From PWQG01 sp051747985 (GTDB lineage: Bacteria > Pseudomonadota > Gammaproteobacteria > Pseudomonadales > Pseudohongiellaceae): a stretch of DNA of 8,398 bases. Where the stretch lies: the NCBI GenBank assembly GCA_051747985.1, contig JBNJGU010000130.1, positions 1-8,398 of the forward strand. The letters run 5' to 3'. The translations under genes and the position numbers were made by a program. Numbering within the stretch: the first letter of the stretch is position 1; each line of letters begins with the position of its first letter. The notes under the pieces are model-generated. The model saw nothing but the letters and a program-made list of their open reading frames with translations. It did no database searches and was not told the DNA's origin. Below, piece after piece: positions 1-6,171 of this stretch.

Positions 1-89
1 GCCGCCCCGCCCGGGTAACCGAACAGGATCTCGACTCCTTCATCGTGCAGCGCACGAATCAGCATCTCGCCACCTGAGAGTAATTCCAC
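1..89 (-). CDS. ilvI: Acetolactate synthase large subunit, N-terminal fragment (runs off the left edge)
   Basis: Only the first 29 codons are inside the window. Read leftward, the protein begins V(M)-E-L-L-S-G-G-E-M and continues to a G-Y-P-G-G-A motif at about residues 24-29. This matches the start of the thiamine-diphosphate-binding domain of the biosynthetic large subunit (IlvI/IlvB type), which condenses pyruvate or 2-oxobutyrate in the first common step of valine, leucine and isoleucine synthesis. I chose the GTG at 87-89 because an in-frame TAG lies three codons upstream and the family's conserved L-S-G-x-E begins right after it. The ATG at residue 9 would remove that motif. The Shine-Dalgarno is weak (AAGAGG at 100-105, 10 nt from the start). 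The catalytic Glu and the rest of the enzyme are outside the window. It lies co-directionally downstream of clpB, separated by a hairpin and its own promoter candidates. ilvH and ilvC may follow, but that cannot be seen here. Confidence 0.85.
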   Translation of the reverse strand, partial: MELLSGGEMLIRALHDEGVEILFGYPGGA

Positions 90-167
90 TGTCTTCTAGC
101 CTCTTCAATCGTCTTCCGGTTGTGCTGGTCTGTGTGAGACGGTTCCGTCCGGTCGACAGTCAGTCAC

Positions 168-179
168 TGCCGGCCGGCA
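168..179. repeat. 12-bp perfect palindrome in ilvI leader
   Basis: TGCCGGCCGGCA is exactly self-complementary. It lies about 80 nt upstream of the ilvI start, downstream of the best promoter candidate, and 3 nt from a second 12-bp palindrome. It could be an operator half or simply a GC-rich chance palindrome. Confidence 0.45.
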
Positions 180-182
180 TCC

Positions 183-194
183 GCTTGCGCAAGC
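183..194. repeat. 12-bp perfect palindrome in ilvI leader
   Basis: GCTTGCGCAAGC is exactly self-complementary and sits about 30 nt downstream of the TATAAT box of the ilvI promoter candidate. A regulator binding here would lie at the start of the transcript. No known operator consensus is assigned. Confidence 0.45.
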
Positions 195-224
195 AGACCC
201 GACCCGACACGTTTCAAGTTCAGA

Positions 225-253
225 ATTATATGTCGCCAGCAGATAGCGGCGAA
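225..253 (-). promoter_or_regulatory. Candidate sigma-70 promoter for ilvI
   Basis: On the minus strand TTCGCC (248-253) is followed after 17 nt by a perfect TATAAT (225-230). Transcription would start near 218, giving a leader of about 130 nt before the ilvI GTG. The -10 is perfect and the spacing optimal, but the -35 matches only 3 of 6. It is the best promoter in the gap and the natural candidate for ilvI. Confidence 0.6.
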
Positions 254-265
254 CTTGCCCTGCCC

Positions 266-281
266 CGATGCTGTGGCATCG
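266..281. repeat. Hairpin upstream of the ilvI promoter
   Basis: CGATGC and GCATCG form a 6-bp perfect stem around a 4-nt loop, about 13 nt upstream of the -35 element. Half of it can also pair with 347-355 (a 9-bp inverted repeat), so two mutually exclusive folds are possible in any transcript starting further upstream. No T-run follows, so it is not a standard terminator. Confidence 0.4.
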
Positions 282-392
282 CCGGCAGTAGGTGGAACTG
301 TCTGACACCCGGGCTGCGGTCTGATACCGGTTTTGTGACCGGATCCGCCACAGCAGATATGGTGAGGGGATAACCTTCTCAGTAAGGCCGCA

Positions 393-420
393 ATTTTCCC
401 ATGATTTCAACGCTTGTCAA
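393..420 (-). promoter_or_regulatory. Weak second promoter candidate toward ilvI
   Basis: A perfect TTGACA (415-420, minus strand) is followed after 16 nt by GAAAAT (393-398; 4 of 6 to TATAAT). It begins just after the clpB terminator-like hairpin. The -10 is poor, so this is tentative. It would add a leader of about 300 nt to ilvI containing the alternative hairpins. Confidence 0.3.
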
Positions 421-430
421 GGGAAGTGGC

Positions 431-464
431 GATAAACGGCGACACCAGACCCTGGAGTCGCCGT
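431..464 (-). terminator. Terminator-like hairpin after clpB
   Basis: Thirty bases past the clpB stop, ACGGCGAC (436-443) pairs with GTCGCCGT (457-464). After an A/A mismatch (plus-strand letters), CCAG pairs with CTGG around a 3-nt loop. Read on the minus strand the 8+4 bp stem is followed by GTTTATC, a short and interrupted T tract. The stem is strong but the T tract weak, so termination may be partial. Position and orientation fit the end of the clpB transcript. Confidence 0.65.
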
Positions 465-494
465 CCGTGGAACGGGGCGCAACGCCCGGATGAA

Positions 495-3107
495 TCAGCT
501 GTCACCAGCACTTCCGGAACCGCCCGTGAACTCGAATTCATCGTCAATGACATCAACATGTATCGTATCACCGGGCCCGTACACGCCCTGGATCACCTTC
601 TGCGCCAGCGGATTCTCGATCCAGTTCTGGATGGCACGCTTCAGGGGACGCGCACCATACACGGGGTCATAACCCAGCTTCGCCACCTTGTCGAGCACGG
701 CTTCGCTGACCTCCAGTCGCAGATCACTGTCCTGAAGTCTGCGATTGAGCAGCTCGACCTGCACGCTGGCAATGCCGCGAATCTGGTCTTCGGCCAGAGG
801 ATGGAACACGACCGTCTCGTCGATCCGGTTCACGAACTCCGGCGAAAAGTGACGCACCACCACGGAAAGCACCTCGGACTTGACCTGCTCATACTGACTG
901 GTGCTCTCCGCTCCCTGCCGCATGACTTCCTGAATCCGGTCCGAACCCAGATTGGATGTCATCACAATCACGGTATTGCGGAAATCGACCGTGCGACCAT
1001 GTCCATCGGTCAGCCTTCCGTCGTCCAGCACCTGCAACAACACATTGAACACGTCCGGATGCGCCTTCTCCACCTCATCCAGCAGCAATACCGAATACGG
1101 GCGTCGACGTACCGCCTCGGTCAGGTAGCCACCCTCCTCGTAGCCGACATAGCCGGGCGGCGCCCCGATGAGCCGGGCCACCGAATGCTGCTCCATGAAT
1201 TCGGACATGTCGATCCGGACCATGGCCTCTTCGGTGTCAAACAGAAACTCCGCCAGCGCCTTGCACAGTTCGGTCTTGCCCACACCGGTCGGACCGAGGA
1301 ACAGGAACGAGCCATTGGGCCGATTCGGGTCGGACAGGCCCGAGCGGGAACGACGCACCGCATTGGACACTGCCGAGATGGCCTCGTCCTGACCGATGAC
1401 GCGACGATGCAGAGCATCCTCCATTTCCAGCAGCTTCTGTTTGTCGCTCTGCAACATCTTGGACACCGGTATGCCGGTCCAGCGCGAGACCACATCGGCG
1501 ATCTCTTCCTCGGTCACCCGGTTGCGCAGCAGACGCATCTCCATCATCTCGGCCTGCGTGGACATGTCCAGGTTCTTTTCCAGATCCGGGATCACGCCGT
1601 ACTGCAGCTCCGACATTCTGGCCAGATCACCGGCCCGCCGGGCAATCTCCAGATCGGCGCGGGCCTGCTCCAGTTGACTCTTGATGGTATGCGTACCCTG
1701 CACGGCCGCCTTCTCGGCCTTCCAGACCTCGTCAAGGTCGGCGAACTCGGATTCCAGGGCTCCGATTTCCTCCGCCAGCTTTTCCTTGCGCTTGCGGGAC
1801 CCCTCGTCGTCCTCCTTTTTCAACGCCTCCTGTTCGATCTTGAGCTGGATCAGTCGCCGTTCGAGCTTGTCCATCTCCTCGGGCTTGGAATCGATTTCCA
1901 TACGGATCAGGCTGGCCGCCTCATCGATCAGGTCAATGGCCTTGTCCGGCAGCTGGCGATCCGGAATATAGCGCTGCGACAGGCGTGCCGCCGCGATGAT
2001 GGCGGCATCGGCAATCTGCACACCGTGATGAACTTCGTAGCGCTCTTTCAGCCCTCGCAGAATGGCGATGGTGTCCTCTTCTCCAGGCTCATCCACCAAC
2101 ACCTTCTGGAAACGTCGTTCCAGGGCGGCATCCTTCTCGATGTACTTACGATATTCATCCAGCGTGGTGGCGCCAACGCAATGCAGCTCGCCACGGGCCA
2201 GCGCCGGTTTCAGCATGTTGCCGGCATCCATGGAGCCTTCGGCCTTGCCCGCACCCACCATGGTATGGATCTCGTCGATGAACAGAATGACGGACCCTTC
2301 CTGCTTGGACAGCTCGTTCAGAACCGCCTTGAGTCGCTCTTCGAATTCTCCGCGAAACTTGGCGCCGGCAATCAATGCCCCCATGTCCAGCGCGAGAATT
2401 TTCTTGTTACGTAATCCCTCCGGCACCTCGCCATTGACAATACGCTGCGCCAATCCCTCGACAATGGCGGTCTTCCCCACACCGGGCTCGCCAATCAACA
2501 CAGGGTTGTTCTTGGTACGACGTTGCAATACCTGAATGGTGCGACGGATCTCTCCGTCTCGTCCGATGACGGGATCGAGGTCACCGGAGGCGGCCTTCTC
2601 GGTCAGGTCGACGCAGTATTTCTCCAACGCCTGCCAGCTGTCTTCCGCTTCGGCATCATTGACCTTCTCCCCGCCACGAAGATTATCGATCGCGTTACGC
2701 AGAGCCTGCTCGGAGACCCCGAAGGAATTGAGCAGACGACCCAGTTCGCCCTTGTCCTGCATAGCCGCCAACAGCACCATTTCACTGGAAATGAACTTGT
2801 CGTCATTTTTCTGTGACAGCTTGTCCGCATGATTGAGCAATCGGGCACATTCATTGGACATTGTCACATCGCCACCGGTGCCTTCCACCTGGGGCAGTCG
2901 TTCCATAATGGCCTGCAACCCCTTGCGCAGCTCGCTGATATTGAACCCGGTCTGGGACAACAGCGGCCTGACCGATCCGCCCTGCTGTTCCAGCAGAGCC
3001 AGCATCACGTGTACGGGCTCAATGAAATTGTTGTCATTGCCCAACGCCAGGGACTGTGCGTCCGCCAGGGCGGATTGCAACTTGCTGGTCAGTTGATCCA
3101 TTCTCAT
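495..3107 (-). CDS. clpB: ATP-dependent disaggregase ClpB (Hsp100)
   Basis: This 870-residue protein has the full ClpB plan (857 residues in E. coli). The N-terminal substrate domain spans about 1-145. AAA+ module 1 has Walker A GEPGVGKT at 206-213, Walker B with D278-E279 and arginine fingers R331-R332. The coiled-coil middle domain covers about 405-530. Module 2 has Walker A GPTGVGKT at 605-612 and Walker B with D677-E678. Pore loops carry F251 (Tyr in E. coli) and Y653. ClpB is a cytoplasmic hexamer that threads aggregated proteins through its pore in cooperation with DnaK/DnaJ/GrpE. The extra length comes mainly from a few residues near 728-745 and a Gly/Ser-rich tail (862-870). The ATG at 3107 has AGAGG 6 nt upstream (3114-3118), and the N-terminus M-R-M-D-Q-L-T aligns with E. 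coli M-R-L-D-R-L-T. It follows pgeF by about 110 nt and appears to have its own heat-shock promoter there. Confidence 0.98.
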   Translation of the reverse strand: MRMDQLTSKLQSALADAQSLALGNDNNFIEPVHVMLALLEQQGGSVRPLLSQTGFNISELRKGLQAIMERLPQVEGTGGDVTMSNECARLLNHADKLSQKNDDKFISSEMVLLAAMQDKGELGRLLNSFGVSEQALRNAIDNLRGGEKVNDAEAEDSWQALEKYCVDLTEKAASGDLDPVIGRDGEIRRTIQVLQRRTKNNPVLIGEPGVGKTAIVEGLAQRIVNGEVPEGLRNKKILALDMGALIAGAKFRGEFEERLKAVLNELSKQEGSVILFIDEIHTMVGAGKAEGSMDAGNMLKPALARGELHCVGATTLDEYRKYIEKDAALERRFQKVLVDEPGEEDTIAILRGLKERYEVHHGVQIADAAIIAAARLSQRYIPDRQLPDKAIDLIDEAASLIRMEIDSKPEEMDKLERRLIQLKIEQEALKKEDDEGSRKRKEKLAEEIGALESEFADLDEVWKAEKAAVQGTHTIKSQLEQARADLEIARRAGDLARMSELQYGVIPDLEKNLDMSTQAEMMEMRLLRNRVTEEEIADVVSRWTGIPVSKMLQSDKQKLLEMEDALHRRVIGQDEAISAVSNAVRRSRSGLSDPNRPNGSFLFLGPTGVGKTELCKALAEFLFDTEEAMVRIDMSEFMEQHSVARLIGAPPGYVGYEEGGYLTEAVRRRPYSVLLLDEVEKAHPDVFNVLLQVLDDGRLTDGHGRTVDFRNTVIVMTSNLGSDRIQEVMRQGAESTSQYEQVKSEVLSVVVRHFSPEFVNRIDETVVFHPLAEDQIRGIASVQVELLNRRLQDSDLRLEVSEAVLDKVAKLGYDPVYGARPLKRAIQNWIENPLAQKVIQGVYGPGDTIHVDVIDDEFEFTGGSGSAGDS

Positions 3108-3194
3108 GTGTCACCTCTGAGATTGTGCCGGGCACCCCGCCGCTTGTGCGATGGATGGGAGAATACACCCGGTTCCGGTAATTGTCTGATGAGT

Positions 3195-3222
3195 AGATTG
3201 AGGCGGACTGCGCAAATTCAAG
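3195..3222 (-). promoter_or_regulatory. Sigma-32-like heat-shock promoter of clpB
   Basis: On the minus strand CTTGAA (3217-3222) is followed after 14 nt by CTCAATCT (3195-3202). The sigma-32 consensus is CTTGAA, 11-16 nt, CCCCATNT: the -35 is perfect and the -10 matches 5 of 7 informative positions. The -35 overlaps the pgeF TGA stop (3218-3220). Transcription would start near 3189, giving a 5' leader of about 80 nt. clpB is a classical sigma-32 target, which raises confidence beyond the sequence match alone. A GTGC/GCAC mini-hairpin lies in the leader but looks unremarkable. Confidence 0.65.
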
Positions 3223-4006
3223 CGTAAGGGTGATTCCATATCCGGTTGTTGAGACAGATCAATGCCGCCATGCGCCCGGTAACCCCATCCCGGCGAAAGG
3301 AAAAAAAACGCGTCTCATCACAGACAGTGCACAGCCCCCCGCCGTATACATCGGTGACCCCCGAGTGGTTCAGGCAGGCGCGAGCCAGCAAATACAGATC
3401 GGCCATCCACTTTCCCGGCAACCGCCCCGGGCGGAACGCTTCCGGCACGGAATCCGTATACGCAGCGGGAAAGGCTGTTTTGACATCATCCCCCACCTCG
3501 AAATGACAGGGCCCGATGGCGGGCCCCAGCCATGCCAACACCTGATCGGCCGGTGAGTCCATTCGCTGCAGGGCCTGCTCGACAATACCCCGGGCCAGCC
3601 CGCGCCAGCCCGCATGTACCACGGCAGCCTCCCTCCCCTCGCGATCGACCAGCAACACCGGCAGACAATCAGCCGTCAGCACCGCGGCGGCGCCGGCGCC
3701 ACGGATATGAACCGCGTCGGCCTCCGGGACTCTGCCGGGATCACCCCGCGTGGCGTCGACAACCTCCACGCCATGGACCTGTCTGACCCACCGGATCGGC
3801 CCGGATATCCCCGCCAGCCTCATCAGAACACGTCGATTCTCTTCAACAACGGACCAGTCATCACCCGTATGATGGGCCAGATTGAAGGTCTCGAAAGGCG
3901 GACCGCTGACCCCGCCGACACGCGTGGTCACCAGGGCGGTGACATTGGGCGGTGCCGGCCAGTCCGGGCGAATGAGGGATATTTCAGCGCGAGGCACGGG
4001 TATCAT
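3218..4006 (-). CDS. pgeF: Polyphenol oxidase / purine nucleoside phosphorylase, YfiH (LACC1) family
   Basis: The 262-residue protein (243 in E. coli YfiH) carries the family's metal and catalytic triad: H78 in VRQVHG, C114 in LTADCLPV and H131 in VVHAGWRGL. Other family motifs are LAWLGPAIGP (157-166), MADLY (201-205) and a C-terminal FFSFRRDGVTGRMA stretch (234-247). Family members split purine nucleosides (adenosine, inosine) with phosphate and can deaminate adenosine. The older name reflects laccase-like activity and a proposed peptidoglycan-editing role in E. coli. The frame stays open to 4108, but I chose the ATG at 4004-4006: GGAGGT sits 8 nt upstream (4015-4020) and this start matches the family N-terminus. 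It overlaps the end of rluD by 23 nt, so the two are probably translationally coupled. The stop codon lies inside the -35 box of the clpB promoter. Confidence 0.94.
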   Translation of the reverse strand: MIPVPRAEISLIRPDWPAPPNVTALVTTRVGGVSGPPFETFNLAHHTGDDWSVVEENRRVLMRLAGISGPIRWVRQVHGVEVVDATRGDPGRVPEADAVHIRGAGAAAVLTADCLPVLLVDREGREAAVVHAGWRGLARGIVEQALQRMDSPADQVLAWLGPAIGPCHFEVGDDVKTAFPAAYTDSVPEAFRPGRLPGKWMADLYLLARACLNHSGVTDVYGGGLCTVCDETRFFSFRRDGVTGRMAALICLNNRIWNHPYA

Positions 4007-4952
4007 CGCGCAGCACCTCCAGCAGTGCTTCCATGTCCTCTGGCATGGCCACTTGCCAGTTGCATTTACGGCCATCCACCGGATGTTCAAAGCCCAGTTC
4101 GCCAGCATGAAGAGCCTGACGTGGGAACCGTCGCAGCGCCTCGATCAATGCCGCCGTGGCTCCGGGAGGCAACGACAGACGACCGCCGTAGACCGGATCA
4201 CCGATCAGGGGATGACGGATATGGGCCATGTGCACCCGGATCTGGTGCGTCCTTCCTGTCTCCAGCCTGACGCTGAGCAGACTGTGGTGCCGGAATCGCT
4301 CCATCACACTATATCGCGTCATGGCCGGTTTCCCGGACTCGATCACCGCCTGCTTCTTTCGATGGACCGGGTGCCGGCCCAGTGGCGCATCCACAACACC
4401 TCCACCGGTGGGCACACCACGGACGATTGCCTTGTAGTGCCTGCGCACGGTCCGGGCCTGCAGCTGCCGCACCAGCGCCGTGTGGGCCCGTATCGAGCGG
4501 GCCACCACCATCAGACCGGTGGTGTCCTTGTCCAGACGATGGATGATGCCGGCCCGCGGCAGTCGCTCCAGCGCTGGATCATGGTGCAGCAGCCCATTGA
4601 GCACGGTGCCGGAATGGTTGCCGGCAGCCGGATGCACAACCATCCCGGCCGGTTTGTTGATGACCAGCAGGTCCTCGTCCTCGAACACGATATCCAGCTC
4701 CAGCGACTCCGGAACCCAGTCATCTCCGGCGAGGCTCTCCTGACGGGCCCGCAGATGCAATGTCTCCCGGCCCAGCAAGCGGTCACGGGGCCTGGCGGCG
4801 CGACCATCAACCAGCAGATCACCGTCACGGATCCACCCCTGCAGGCGTACTCGTGAATAGTCCGGAAACAGCTCCGCCGCCACCCTGTCCAGCCGATCGC
4901 CCGCCAGGAGATCCGGCACAATGGCCGTCTCGTTGATGATTTCTTCTGTCAT
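3984..4952 (-). CDS. rluD: 23S rRNA pseudouridine synthase RluD (1911/1915/1917)
   Basis: The protein has 322 residues, close to the usual ~326. An N-terminal S4 RNA-binding domain (about 18-80, including RLDRVAAELFPDYSR) is followed by the RluA-type catalytic domain. The catalytic aspartate is D141 in the HRLDKDTTGLMVV motif, and other family motifs are LLVINKPAGMVVHPAAG (95-111) and ETGRTHQIRVHMAHIRHPLIGDP near 231-253 (quoted in part by feature: ETGRTHQIRVH). RluD modifies uridines in helix 69 of 23S rRNA, at the intersubunit bridge, and supports late 50S assembly. The ATG at 4952 fits the family N-terminus, although the upstream ribosome site is weak (AAGG 11 nt away). It is divergent from bamD and overlaps pgeF at its 3' end, the arrangement seen in E. 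coli. The S4 domain and D-x-x-x-G catalytic context separate it from RluA (no S4). RluC is the main alternative, but neighbours favour RluD. Confidence 0.95.
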   Translation of the reverse strand: MTEEIINETAIVPDLLAGDRLDRVAAELFPDYSRVRLQGWIRDGDLLVDGRAARPRDRLLGRETLHLRARQESLAGDDWVPESLELDIVFEDEDLLVINKPAGMVVHPAAGNHSGTVLNGLLHHDPALERLPRAGIIHRLDKDTTGLMVVARSIRAHTALVRQLQARTVRRHYKAIVRGVPTGGGVVDAPLGRHPVHRKKQAVIESGKPAMTRYSVMERFRHHSLLSVRLETGRTHQIRVHMAHIRHPLIGDPVYGGRLSLPPGATAALIEALRRFPRQALHAGELGFEHPVDGRKCNWQVAMPEDMEALLEVLRDDTRASR

Positions 4953-4982
4953 GGTCCACTCTGCCTTGCTGCCCGGGCCGCC

Positions 4983-4988
4983 ATTCTA
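4983..4988 (-). promoter_or_regulatory. Candidate -10 box for rluD
   Basis: TAGAAT on the minus strand (5 of 6 to TATAAT) lies about 30 nt upstream of the rluD start, giving a leader of about 24 nt. No good -35 lies 16-18 nt further upstream (best TGTGGA), so the call rests on the -10 and its position in the divergent gap. Confidence 0.35.
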
Positions 4989-5014
4989 CTACGGAAGGAA
5001 CTTTTCCACAGGGT

Positions 5015-5044
5015 TTGGGGTCCATCAGGCTGCTGTGTTTTAAT
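5015..5044 (+). promoter_or_regulatory. Candidate sigma-70 promoter for bamD
   Basis: TTGGGG (5015-5020) is followed after 18 nt by TTTAAT (5039-5044; 5 of 6 to TATAAT). Transcription would start near 5051, giving a leader of about 35 nt before the bamD GTG. The -35 matches only 3 of 6. It lies in the 133-nt divergent gap, close to the rluD candidate on the other strand, so the two genes could share a regulator. Confidence 0.45.
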
Positions 5045-5085
5045 ACCGCTTTACCGTCCATGATCAGATTACAGGTGTCCGTACC

Positions 5086-6165
5086 GTGAGAATTCTGTCC
5101 GTCATCCTGCTGTGCCTGAGCGCAGTCTCCTGTTCCTGGTGGACCCAGGGAGACCGCGACGAATATGCGGGCGTGTCCACGGAGCAACAGTTTTATGAAC
5201 GCGCCAACCGCCAACTCAATGCCGGCAACTACTCGCAGGCCGTATTGACCTACCAGGCGCTCGAGTCGCGCTTTCCGTTCGGCCAGTACGCTTCCCAGGC
5301 CCAGCTGGAGCTGATCTACGCCCATTACCGCAGTAACAGTCTGGAGGCCGCGCGGGCCGCCGCCGACCGGTTCATCCGGCTGCATCCGGACCATCCCAGT
5401 ATCGATTACGCATACTATATGAAGGGCGTGGCTTCATTTTCGGAGAACAGCGGTTTTGTCAGCCGGTTTCTACCCACTGACGCCTCCAAACGCGACATCA
5501 CCCGCGCAGAGGATGCCTTCAACGAGTTCTCACTGCTGCTGTCTCTCTATCCCGACAGCGACTATGCGGCCGATGCCAGGGCAAGGATGATCTTTCTACG
5601 CAACACACTGGCGCAATACGAGATCCACGTGGCGGATTACTACATGGAACGGCGTGCCTATATCGCGGCCCTGAACCGGGCACGTTACGTGGTGGAAAAT
5701 TTCCAGGGCACCCCCCAGGTGGCGGATGCCCTGTCCCTGATGGTGGAATGTTACCTGCGCCTGGGCCTGGATGACCTGGCTGACACCTCCCTGGCACTGC
5801 TCCGCGAGAACTATCCGTCACACGAGACGCTGGCAGACGACGGACAGTTCATTGTACGGAACCATGTCACCAACCCATCGCTGCTCTACACAGTCTCATT
5901 CGGACTGCTCGGCTCCAATGAGGATGATACGCCACTGGCACCGACATCCCGACCCGATCGGCCCGTGGCGCCGGATGCGCCTTCCTCGGGCCAACGGTCC
6001 TGGCTCAACATCCTGACCCTGGGCCTGTTTGGGGACGACGGCAGCACGCCGGGGGACCTCCCGAGCGATCCGCCACCAGGAGCGCCGGGGGGTGTACCGG
6101 GCGGCCCCGTGGACACACGGACGCCGACGGAGCGGAGCCCGGCACCACAGCCCATACCACAGTGA
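5086..6165 (+). CDS. bamD: Outer-membrane assembly lipoprotein BamD (ComL/YfiO) with long C-terminal extension
   Basis: BamD is an essential part of the BAM complex, which folds beta-barrel proteins into the outer membrane. The protein starts with a short signal peptide (one Arg, hydrophobic core 3-14) and a lipobox A-V-S-C16, so lipidation at Cys16 is expected. TPR repeats follow across about 35-245, with family hallmarks LESRFPFGQYA (59-69), LELIYAHYR (74-82), DRFIRLHPDHPSIDYAYYMKG in 94-114 and VADYYMERRAYIAALNR (182-198). It is 359 residues long against 245 in E. coli. The excess is a C-terminal tail from about 255, containing two hydrophobic segments (265-276 and 305-316) and ending in a Pro/Gly-rich stretch (318-359). 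The start is a GTG with AGGTG 8 nt upstream; the frame has a stop at 5041 and no better start between. It is divergent from rluD, as in E. coli, and its stop is 6 nt from the gmhA stop. The identity is secure; the role of the tail is unknown. Confidence 0.95.
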   Translation: MRILSVILLCLSAVSCSWWTQGDRDEYAGVSTEQQFYERANRQLNAGNYSQAVLTYQALESRFPFGQYASQAQLELIYAHYRSNSLEAARAAADRFIRLHPDHPSIDYAYYMKGVASFSENSGFVSRFLPTDASKRDITRAEDAFNEFSLLLSLYPDSDYAADARARMIFLRNTLAQYEIHVADYYMERRAYIAALNRARYVVENFQGTPQVADALSLMVECYLRLGLDDLADTSLALLRENYPSHETLADDGQFIVRNHVTNPSLLYTVSFGLLGSNEDDTPLAPTSRPDRPVAPDAPSSGQRSWLNILTLGLFGDDGSTPGDLPSDPPPGAPGGVPGGPVDTRTPTERSPAPQPIPQ

Positions 6166-6171
6166 CGACGA

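Larger units (their letters stand above)
90..430. other. Intergenic region between clpB terminator and ilvI
   Basis: No convincing gene is present. Two open frames cross it (about 101 codons on minus and 83 on plus), but neither has family-like sequence or a good ribosome site. On the minus strand it holds two promoter candidates reading toward ilvI (393-420 and 225-253), a compact hairpin (266-281), a 9-bp inverted repeat (269-277 with 347-355), a weaker CCGGT/ACCGG hairpin (327-342) and two perfect 12-bp palindromes in the presumed ilvI leader (168-179, 183-194). I found no tRNA-like fold and no leader peptide rich in Ile, Val or Leu codons, so classical ilv attenuation is not supported. 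Confidence 0.6.

Noticed and set aside
146..209. Short leader-peptide candidate (GTG, 16 codons) upstream of ilvI
   Set aside because: No ribosome site and no run of Ile, Val or Leu codons, so it does not fit an attenuation leader.
327..342. CCGGT/ACCGG hairpin as a terminator
   Set aside because: Only a 5-bp clean stem; on the plus strand the T-run is in the loop, not after the stem.
122..373. Plus-strand 83-codon frame in the clpB-ilvI gap
   Set aside because: No ribosome site, no recognisable domain, and it runs against both flanking genes.
105..410. Minus-strand 101-codon frame in the clpB-ilvI gap (TTG start, Cys-containing)
   Set aside because: TTG start without Shine-Dalgarno, no family likeness, and it overlaps the promoter and palindromes that better explain the region.
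414..2414. A 666-codon plus-strand open frame antisense to clpB
   Set aside because: It lies opposite clpB, which is certain from family motifs. Long antisense frames are common in GC-rich genes with biased codon use. Its His/Leu/Gln-rich product has no recognisable domain and no good ribosome site.
4007..4108. Longer N-terminus for pgeF starting at 4108
   Set aside because: The extra 34 residues are Trp/Cys-rich, lie inside the RluD coding region and match nothing in the family; the ATG at 4006 has a strong GGAGGT.
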